Assembly (NCBI GenBank): GCA_050117315.1
Contig: JASFMY010000077.1
Location: 1-31,647, forward strand
Source of the DNA: JANQIV01 sp050117315
GTDB lineage: Bacteria > Bacteroidota > Ignavibacteria > Ignavibacteriales > Melioribacteraceae
Direction: 5' to 3'
Length of the DNA stretch: 31,647 nucleotides
A model generated the notes under the pieces. It did no database searches, was not told where the DNA came from, and saw nothing but the letters and a program-made list of their open reading frames with translations. The position numbers were made by a program, and so were the translations under genes. This document shows, in pieces, positions 17,118 to 24,155 of the stretch (positions within the stretch are counted from its first letter, which is position 1; every line of letters starts with the position of its first letter).

Positions 17118-18770
17118 TTAGTTGTGTTTGAAATAGTTTTCAATGGCATCATAGATTAAACCGGCATTTTGTTTTGCGGATTTTTCAGTCATCCAATCAT
17201 TACCCCAATTTATATAATCATGTTTTAATAAACCGATCAGTTCAATCATCTCTTTCTTTGTTTTAGTATTACCGCCATTCACTTTGTTAACAATCTCTTT
17301 GGCAATTATTGACTGCCAAAATTGAAAGTGAGCAGCTTTCGACCAATTGTACTGGATCTCAAAACCTTTAGTGAATTTCGTCGTTATATCGTTAAACTTT
17401 TGTATACCGGATGTAATAATTTCGGTTGATTGTAATACCTGGCTATTAACATCATCCCATTTTTCTTTTTCAACCCATCCATCGATTAGTTCATTTATAT
17501 AATTAGGCGGAGCCGGTTTAGAATCTTTTAATCCCGTCCACATTATTCCCGTACTTTTTTCACCGGCAAACGGGAAAGGATAACCGATTCTATTAAATAC
17601 TTCAAAAACTTCCAAACTTTCGTAACCAAAGAGCTCTTTAGATGTTTGTAATAAAATTTCATCTTTCGTTAGGTTGGGATTATTAATTGTAAGCGGCGCC
17701 AGGTACAACCATGGTTCTTGAGTTTCGTGATTCGGAATTCTAACCGCCCAACTGGTTACACAAGTGCCTAACAAATTATCTTCAGCCGTTTTGCGTGCCG
17801 CTCCAATAATATTATCAACATACAAATCATTTCTACCGGCAAAAACTGCATCTCCATGTGAACGAGATGTACTTGATAGAATAACATCATAGCCGTATCT
17901 GCTCAGTACATCGCTTGTATAAAATGAATTGAGCTCCCCATCCTGATTTATAATTTCCGGGAAAACCAGTTTGATTTCTTCGGATATTTTTTCTTTTGAA
18001 ATTCTACCTTTACCCCAAACCATAACACGTTGAGGTGTTGCATCGCCGTCCCAATAGTTCCAATCCCAAATAACAAATTCTTTTGATATTACCTCAATTT
18101 GTTCCGGGTGACTCAGCATCATATCACACCAGATACCGGGTCTAATATTCTTACTTAAAAGCGGTTGGGCAATATCATTTAAGTAATCCGCATATAGTTT
18201 GTTTTCACCTATTTTCTCAGCAGTGCTTTTGCATATCTCACAGGTTGCAAATGCATAGGCTTCGTCTCCTCCCAAATGAAAATATCTAAGCTCTCCAAAC
18301 AGTTCTATATATTCCTTTATCCATTTCTTTAAAAAATCCTTTACAGATTCATTACTCGTACAATAACAATCGTATCTTGTTGGATCTTCTCTGAAAGAAA
18401 AATATTTCTCATGTTGCAAAACATATTCCGCATGCCCTATGGTCTGCAGCAGCGGTATCGGTTCTAAGCCCAATGTTCTTGAATAAGCTATTATTTCCTT
18501 GAATTCTTCTTTAGTAAAAGCATCGGGACTTGTACATTCAGGACATGTTTCCCATTTCACATCATCTTCAATTTCCCATAGCACTGCATTGTAACCCATT
18601 TGAGAAGCTTTTTGCAGCCATTTAATTACGTATTCTTTCTTTAGAGAGACCGAATTAAAATCCAGATGAAACACTATTAATTTCTCTTGCTTATTTTGGC
18701 AATGAGCATATCCTGCTGCATTAAGAAATAGCAGAATTGTAAGAAACAGCTTTCTATAACTTGTTGACAT
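17118..18770 (-). CDS. GH20-family hexosaminidase lacking the GH20b domain
   Basis: This is a 550-residue exported protein with a signal peptide (1-24, ending AHCQ). The catalytic TIM barrel begins almost at once (about residue 30) and has HLGGDE with the acid/base pair D169-E170. This is the GH20 signature, but there is no GH20b domain in front, as in hexosaminidase D-like members. Cysteines cluster in the ETCPECT region and around CEICK and CYC; they could bind metal or form disulfides. The C-terminal 150 residues are helical. It overlaps the stop of the Gfo/Idh/MocA gene by 17 bp, which suggests translational coupling. It may act on a different linkage from the 680-residue GH20 enzyme. The exact aminosugar and linkage are unknown. 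Confidence 0.82.
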   Translation of the reverse strand: MSTSYRKLFLTILLFLNAAGYAHCQNKQEKLIVFHLDFNSVSLKKEYVIKWLQKASQMGYNAVLWEIEDDVKWETCPECTSPDAFTKEEFKEIIAYSRTLGLEPIPLLQTIGHAEYVLQHEKYFSFREDPTRYDCYCTSNESVKDFLKKWIKEYIELFGELRYFHLGGDEAYAFATCEICKSTAEKIGENKLYADYLNDIAQPLLSKNIRPGIWCDMMLSHPEQIEVISKEFVIWDWNYWDGDATPQRVMVWGKGRISKEKISEEIKLVFPEIINQDGELNSFYTSDVLSRYGYDVILSSTSRSHGDAVFAGRNDLYVDNIIGAARKTAEDNLLGTCVTSWAVRIPNHETQEPWLYLAPLTINNPNLTKDEILLQTSKELFGYESLEVFEVFNRIGYPFPFAGEKSTGIMWTGLKDSKPAPPNYINELIDGWVEKEKWDDVNSQVLQSTEIITSGIQKFNDITTKFTKGFEIQYNWSKAAHFQFWQSIIAKEIVNKVNGGNTKTKKEMIELIGLLKHDYINWGNDWMTEKSAKQNAGLIYDAIENYFKHN

Positions 18771-19857
18771 AGTCTTTTTCCTTTTGGAGGTCTATAACTT
18801 CTCCGGTTTCAGTGCTTAAATGAATTGCTTCAATTGCTTTTGTAACTTCATGTCCGTCAATTCCCGATGGATAAGTCCCTTCCAAATCTTCTAATTTAAA
18901 TCCGCTATTCAGGTGCACAATGTTTTCAATAAAATGCTGAATACTCCTAATTCCATATCCTTCATATTTTGCTTTACCATCAAAACCTTTCTCCAATTGT
19001 ATAAAACCCGAGTTATGATTTCTGATTCCCTGTTCAGAAGTAAAACATGAGGTAGTTCCACGATTTTGGGAATCTGCTTCAACTATACCTTCAGTGCCGA
19101 TCAAACGAAAGCCTTGATTAACAATTGAAGAAAATTGTTCAGGCAATACCCATGAACTATCAAAAGTAACCACTGCATTATTTTCAAAGGTTAACATACT
19201 TTGTACTGAATCAAAAGTATCGAGACCAAGTTTTAATAGTTTATTTTTATGCCCTTTTGCAAAAACACTTTTCACCTTACAATTCATCAACCAACTAATT
19301 AAATCAATAAAATGCGAACCTAAGAACCATACTGGAGATGTATGACTTACCCAGTCATAAAACCAGTCTCTCGGTACAACAATTTGATCTTCCATATAAC
19401 AATAACCGTAAAGAAAGTCTCCAAACTTATTTTTATTTACTAATTTTTTTATTTCAATATGATACGGATCATATCGCTTATGAAAATCAACCTGTAATAA
19501 AAGATCTTTTTCTTTAGCAATATTAATCATTTCAAAAGAACCATCGGTGCAAGTGTCGAGCGGTTTTTCAACAAAAACATGTAATCCACTTGATAATGAA
19601 TTTACAACAGCATCTCTATGCAGGTGGTCTTGCGTAGCAACCGAAACTGCATCAAGATTTTCTTTATCTATCATTTCCAGATAATCATTATAAACAGGAA
19701 TATTAAATTTATTCTCAATTGCCAGGTGTTTTGAAACATCGCTTTCCGCAGCAGCTACCAGTTCAACATTCAGAATCTCTTCCAACTGTCTAAATGCATG
19801 TAAGTGAAATATCCCAAATCTTCCGATACCAATTGTCGCTATTCTTAACTTTTTCAT
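18754..19857 (-). CDS. Gfo/Idh/MocA-family NAD(P)-dependent oxidoreductase
   Basis: This 367-residue cytoplasmic protein has an N-terminal Rossmann fold, with GIGRFG (10-15) as the dinucleotide-binding glycine motif. The family EKP motif is at E97-K98-P99, followed by an alpha/beta domain (GSHFIDLISWL). Members oxidise or epimerise sugars and inositols. Some relatives are GH109 alpha-N-acetylgalactosaminidases, but no export signal or diagnostic GH109 feature is seen. It is the first enzyme gene after the repressor (23 bp) and overlaps the start of the GH20 gene by 17 bp. It could process a less common sugar such as an oxidised or epimeric hexosamine or a uronate. Its substrate cannot be assigned. 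Confidence 0.85.
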   Translation of the reverse strand: MKKLRIATIGIGRFGIFHLHAFRQLEEILNVELVAAAESDVSKHLAIENKFNIPVYNDYLEMIDKENLDAVSVATQDHLHRDAVVNSLSSGLHVFVEKPLDTCTDGSFEMINIAKEKDLLLQVDFHKRYDPYHIEIKKLVNKNKFGDFLYGYCYMEDQIVVPRDWFYDWVSHTSPVWFLGSHFIDLISWLMNCKVKSVFAKGHKNKLLKLGLDTFDSVQSMLTFENNAVVTFDSSWVLPEQFSSIVNQGFRLIGTEGIVEADSQNRGTTSCFTSEQGIRNHNSGFIQLEKGFDGKAKYEGYGIRSIQHFIENIVHLNSGFKLEDLEGTYPSGIDGHEVTKAIEAIHLSTETGEVIDLQKEKDYVNKL

Positions 19858-19880
19858 TCTGTTTTAAAATTCTCCTTAAC

Positions 19881-21128
19881 TCAATTTTCATCAACATATA
19901 TGTTAACTTGATTCTTAAAAAACTCCTCAATGATCGGAACAGTTGCACCAATAGTTCCGGTATAATCACCCATTTTTGAAAATACTATTTCCGTATGTCG
20001 TCTTGGTATTTCCAATGCTCTTTTTTGTACAATATTCGTTATTGAATTATTGACTATGTTTGCTGCACATCCAATTTTACCACCGATTATTATTCTTTCC
20101 GGGTTAAACAAATTAATAAGTGTTACAATACCCTCTCCAATATTTTGCCCCATTTTATCAATCAAATTGAATGCTAATTTATCGCTTTCGTTTGCTGCCT
20201 GGCTTATCAGATCGAAATCTATTTTGTTAACATCATAATCAACCATAGACAATATGCTTGAGCCGACACCTTGCTGAAGCAAAGCTTTTGCTTGCTTAAC
20301 TATTGCTTGTGTACTTGCTATAGCTTCCAAACAACCAAGGTTGCCGCATTCGCATAATGGCCCATGATCATCAACCGAAATATGACCGAACTCACCCGCC
20401 GAACCTGAAACACCTTCATAAAGTTTGCCATTTAAAATAATTCCCAAACCAAGACCGGTACCGACATTGATGTAAAGAACACTCTCTTTTCCTCTACCCA
20501 AACCGAAATTTAGTTCTGCCAGCGCGGCAGCATTTGCTACGTTAAGAATGTAACTTGGTAATTTGAATTTCTCGGCTAAAATTTCTTTAAAAGCAACGTT
20601 ACCCCATTTAACCAAATGAGGAAACGGAATTGCAGTATTGTCATTGGGATTAAACAAACCGGCTATTGATAAACCAATGCCTAAGAATTTTTCCAACGGT
20701 ATTTCCGATTTTTTTATTATTTGATCGATCATCTCAATTAAGATTTTTAATACTGCTTCCTTACCATCCTCTTTATTGAATGGTCTACTTTCATCTAAAA
20801 TTATTTCTCCTTTTAGATTCCCTATAATGGTATTAATTCTGGTATGGGAAAGTTGGCAACCAATTGTATATTTGAAATTAGGATTGATATCAAAAAGTGT
20901 GGATCTCCTTCCACCGCTGGATTCCTCTTTACCGTTATCTATTGTTAAACCGATTTTGTTAAGCATTGTTGTGATATTGTTCACTTTGGCAAAACTTATA
21001 CCTGTACTGTTCACAATTTCTCTGTTAGTTATCGGTCCATCAGAAATTATTTTATCAATAACTACTGTTACATTTCTTTGTCTTAACAGAGTTTGCCCTT
21101 TTACCTTACTTTGTTTCTTTGAATTCAT
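19881..21128 (-). CDS. ROK-family transcriptional repressor, NagC-like
   Basis: This 415-residue regulator has a winged helix-turn-helix at about 18-65 (ITNREIVNSTGISFAKVNNI) joined to a ROK domain. The ROK zinc site is intact: H249 in GEFGH, then C259, C261 and C266 in CECGNLGC, and E268. In contrast, the sugar-kinase active site is lost. The ATP-loop region reads GCQLSHTR instead of DxGGT, and the NDAN motif is NVAN (V198 where aspartate is expected). This supports a sugar-sensing repressor with no kinase activity, like NagC and Mlc. It lies inside the operon, 33 bp after the PorV-like gene, so it probably controls its own operon in response to GlcNAc, GlcNAc-6-phosphate or a related sugar. 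Confidence 0.88.
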   Translation of the reverse strand: MNSKKQSKVKGQTLLRQRNVTVVIDKIISDGPITNREIVNSTGISFAKVNNITTMLNKIGLTIDNGKEESSGGRRSTLFDINPNFKYTIGCQLSHTRINTIIGNLKGEIILDESRPFNKEDGKEAVLKILIEMIDQIIKKSEIPLEKFLGIGLSIAGLFNPNDNTAIPFPHLVKWGNVAFKEILAEKFKLPSYILNVANAAALAELNFGLGRGKESVLYINVGTGLGLGIILNGKLYEGVSGSAGEFGHISVDDHGPLCECGNLGCLEAIASTQAIVKQAKALLQQGVGSSILSMVDYDVNKIDFDLISQAANESDKLAFNLIDKMGQNIGEGIVTLINLFNPERIIIGGKIGCAANIVNNSITNIVQKRALEIPRRHTEIVFSKMGDYTGTIGATVPIIEEFFKNQVNIYVDEN

Positions 21129-21161
21129 TTTTATAAATCCATTATATTAGATTGAGTTTTG

Positions 21162-22190
21162 TCAAAACATTATTAAACGGGCTGTTAGTTGTAACGGCGA
21201 AGTGAACCTACCGGAATTTTCTATGATATAACTAACATCAAATTTAATACCCATGTTATTCGAAAGAGAGTATCTAATTCCGGCACCGGTAGTGAAATTA
21301 CCCATATCGTAATTCATTCTGTAACCGCCTCTTATTTGAAACAATCCTAAATAATCAAATTCGAGACCAAAGTTTAGTCTTTCGGAATAATCTCTCGGAT
21401 GAATTGCGTCAATAGCTATATTTAATTTGTTCTTTGTCGATTCATTGTAAAAATCAAGTAGATTCATAGAAACACCAATCTTAAATGTAAGAGGTGCGCT
21501 AAACGCCTCTTGTTGGTATTTTAAATCTTTTGAAAAATTTTGAATAGCCATTGCGATGGCAAGACTCTTAAAGCCGGAATTATAACGTGTTCCAAAATCA
21601 AAACAGAATGCTGACATAACATTGTCTGTATGTTCTTCGTCACCATCTTCGTTCAATGTAATATTACTTCCGTAATTTTGATACAAGTAACGAATTTGAC
21701 CGCCGAAAGAAAATTGATCAGAAACTTTTCTTGAGTATGCGGCACTAATTGCTATATCGGAAGGAGAAAATGTTCCTTCATCAACATAACCGTATAATGC
21801 AGATTCTTCGGTTGTTGTAGCAACTGAGGTCTTATATAATTCACCATAATCCATCCATAAAATATTAAATCCGACAACTCCCCAATCATCCAAATCAAGA
21901 CCAACACCAACTGCGTTAAGTGAAATGTCCGCAATCCAGGCATTGTGTGTAAACATAAATTCGGTGCCTTCAAGTTCTGCCAAGCCAGCTTGATTCCAGA
22001 ACATTGCAGACAGACCGTTGACATCGGCAATACCGGCTTCCCCTTTACCGACCATATCTGCACCAACACCTATCTTTAGATATTGCATTCCACTTTGTCC
22101 AACCTTCTTAAAATTATCTTGACAAAGAACTAAACTAAAAGACATTAGATAAATTAACAATAGAAATGAGAGATATATTTTTTTTCTCAT
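21162..22190 (-). CDS. PorV/PorQ-family outer-membrane beta-barrel protein
   Basis: This 342-residue protein has a signal peptide (1-23) and a start characteristic of the PorV/PorQ (UPF0164) family: QYLKIGVGADMVGKGEAGIA, then MFWNQAGLA. The remainder alternates aromatic and polar residues as an outer-membrane barrel does, and it ends with an aromatic residue (LIMF). PorV takes part in T9SS, where it shuttles cargo to the attachment complex; other members accompany TonB receptors. Its ATG overlaps the stop of the upstream gene by four bases (ATGA), and that gene in turn directly follows the TonB receptor, so the three form a tight unit. It could serve as a dedicated secretion or uptake partner for this locus. 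Confidence 0.85.
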   Translation of the reverse strand: MRKKIYLSFLLLIYLMSFSLVLCQDNFKKVGQSGMQYLKIGVGADMVGKGEAGIADVNGLSAMFWNQAGLAELEGTEFMFTHNAWIADISLNAVGVGLDLDDWGVVGFNILWMDYGELYKTSVATTTEESALYGYVDEGTFSPSDIAISAAYSRKVSDQFSFGGQIRYLYQNYGSNITLNEDGDEEHTDNVMSAFCFDFGTRYNSGFKSLAIAMAIQNFSKDLKYQQEAFSAPLTFKIGVSMNLLDFYNESTKNKLNIAIDAIHPRDYSERLNFGLEFDYLGLFQIRGGYRMNYDMGNFTTGAGIRYSLSNNMGIKFDVSYIIENSGRFTSPLQLTARLIMF

Positions 22191-24142
22191 CTTATCACCA
22201 CAAATTTTATTATTTCATTTCCAAGATCAGATTCTATATGTGCTATATATAATCCACTTACAATAAATTGATTTGAATCCGTAATCTGGTCCCATTCTTC
22301 CGACCCTAAACCGCTGGTATGATATATTGTTTTAACTAAATCACCCGAAACAGTAAAAATTCTTATTGTACAATGCTCCGGCAAACCAACAAACAGCAGT
22401 TTATTGTTCTCGGTGTCACTAGCATCGTTAGGGTCTCCATAGTTTTGAGAACGAATGTTATACGGATTTGGAACAACGCGCAGATTGTTCTTAAATCCTT
22501 GACTCGTAGTTTGTGCTGCTCTTGATGCGGAAACTCCGGCATAAGCAGTAGATGTAAGTCTTGAACTTTCTAATGATACACCGGGATTTAATTCATTTTG
22601 TGTACCGTCATCGAATGTAGTAACCGCATAGTAGTAATCAAACCCCATTATTATGCTTGAATCTATATAAACATGTTCAATTGGATTCCCTGAATCACCT
22701 CCCATTTCATAAAGCAATTCCCATGGATTATCAGGAGTGATTGCGGCTCTGTATATTCTGTATCCGGCAAAGTCATTAATATTTGCATCCGGGTCTACAG
22801 CAGTTTCTGAGCTTGCCGACCATTCAAGTGTTATACGACCAACACCACTTGTTACTAATAACGAATCAGGAGAAGGAAGAGGGTCTGAAATATCATAACG
22901 ATTGTCGTAGGCTATTTTTGCAGCATTAAATGTGTTGAATAATGAATCTCTACCGGTAGCTATTTCATCCTCATATTCACTTTGTGTAATTTCTCCGGCT
23001 AATAATTTAACACCTAGTTCTTCAGCTTTTTCGCGAGATATTCCGTCTATCATTTGAACAAGAACTATTCTAACATCTTCATTGAGCGGAATATCGTAAG
23101 ATCCAAATCCCATAATAAAATTATCTGCACCATAACCGGCGAAATTTTCATTCCCGCCTTGAGACATTTTTTGAATTTGTGCACTTGCCGAAGATTCAAG
23201 TCCGGATGCATCCGTAACATTTTTTGGTAGTGCAGGATCATCGGAAGAACCTGATTCCAAGTCATCAACCGCTTGTTTATCTGCGTGAAGGACTCCCAAA
23301 CCATAATAGCCCGGCACTCTTGGTTCACCTGTAATCGGATCCGGATCATAACTATCCGTATCTATGTAATCACCGTCCCAAGCAATAAGAATGCGCGCAG
23401 AGTCGGCTTCACTATTCCCATCTAGCCATTCATCATAGTCGTCACCATAGTATTCATAATTATCATCTAATTCTACGCCGCCAAACTTTGGTTTTATGTC
23501 GGTGTTAAAAGAAAATCCAAACCAAACATCCGTTAGTTTAGTAGATAATTCTTTTGTAAGCGTATTATCATCGACATTACCTGTGTTTATAAACTTATAA
23601 TCGTATATTATATAATTTTTATGTCCTTCAACAGCGTACGCGTATGTTTTTAGTTGAACTGTTAAACCGAGTGAAGTTGTCCAGACACTTTCAATTTGTT
23701 CGTCGCAATCGAGCGATTTTACAACAACGGCGGCATCGTAACTTTCATTTTTTACATCGCTTCCGTCACTTACTCTTACAGTTGGGTAATCATACCTAAC
23801 TCGTTTTTGTAAACTTAAAGTAACAATATTACTTTTATCGGTATAATAGTTGCCGCAAGCTACCACTGCATCGCTGGGGACTGTATCGTTAACACCTAAA
23901 AAGTCCTTTGTGCCCAACCATACACCCCACGACTCTTGGTAAGTCTTCCTAGCATCAAAATCAAAATAACGAGAATCATACGGCCACGTTGGATATAAAA
24001 CCGTATTTTTTCTATAAAGCAAAGCTCCGTCATCACTTACTTCAGCGGTAATTCTATTAATATGATGTTCATACTTTGTTTGTGAAAATAATAACGTAGT
24101 AGAACATAATATTACCAATAGAATGTTTAACAAGTATTTCAT
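22187..24142 (-). CDS. Exported protein with FN3 and FlgD-like C-terminal domains
   Basis: This 651-residue protein has a Sec signal peptide (1-21, ending LLFSQ). The long N-terminal region has no domain I recognise and is rich in Asp, Tyr and Gly. A fibronectin type III-like segment follows (GRITLEWSASSE, then AGYRIYRA). The C-terminal domain has VVPNPYNI and ends with GLYIAHIESD and KFVVIR, similar to FlgD Ig-like/T9SS sorting domains. TTG and ATG are both possible starts; GGAG six bases before the ATG at 24142 favours that one. It lies between the TonB receptor gene and the PorV-like gene, in the position where Bacteroidetes usually have a SusD lipoprotein, but it has no lipobox. Function is unknown; glycan binding at the surface is a guess. 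Confidence 0.8.
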   Translation of the reverse strand: MKYLLNILLVILCSTTLLFSQTKYEHHINRITAEVSDDGALLYRKNTVLYPTWPYDSRYFDFDARKTYQESWGVWLGTKDFLGVNDTVPSDAVVACGNYYTDKSNIVTLSLQKRVRYDYPTVRVSDGSDVKNESYDAAVVVKSLDCDEQIESVWTTSLGLTVQLKTYAYAVEGHKNYIIYDYKFINTGNVDDNTLTKELSTKLTDVWFGFSFNTDIKPKFGGVELDDNYEYYGDDYDEWLDGNSEADSARILIAWDGDYIDTDSYDPDPITGEPRVPGYYGLGVLHADKQAVDDLESGSSDDPALPKNVTDASGLESSASAQIQKMSQGGNENFAGYGADNFIMGFGSYDIPLNEDVRIVLVQMIDGISREKAEELGVKLLAGEITQSEYEDEIATGRDSLFNTFNAAKIAYDNRYDISDPLPSPDSLLVTSGVGRITLEWSASSETAVDPDANINDFAGYRIYRAAITPDNPWELLYEMGGDSGNPIEHVYIDSSIIMGFDYYYAVTTFDDGTQNELNPGVSLESSRLTSTAYAGVSASRAAQTTSQGFKNNLRVVPNPYNIRSQNYGDPNDASDTENNKLLFVGLPEHCTIRIFTVSGDLVKTIYHTSGLGSEEWDQITDSNQFIVSGLYIAHIESDLGNEIIKFVVIR

Positions 24143-24155
24143 TCGGGACTCCAAA

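Noticed and set aside
18754..19857. GH109 alpha-N-acetylgalactosaminidase as the identity of the Gfo/Idh/MocA protein
   Set aside because: No export signal or GH109-specific feature is visible; the general oxidoreductase call is safer.
21156..21168. GTTTTGTCAAAAC palindrome near the stop of the PorV-like gene, similar to one at about 29745-29755
   Set aside because: AT-rich 11-13-bp palindromes are common by chance here, and this one overlaps coding sequence; two copies are not enough to call an operator.
24142..24154. TTG start four codons upstream for the FN3/FlgD-like protein
   Set aside because: The ATG at 24142 has GGAG six bases before it and gives a clean signal peptide.
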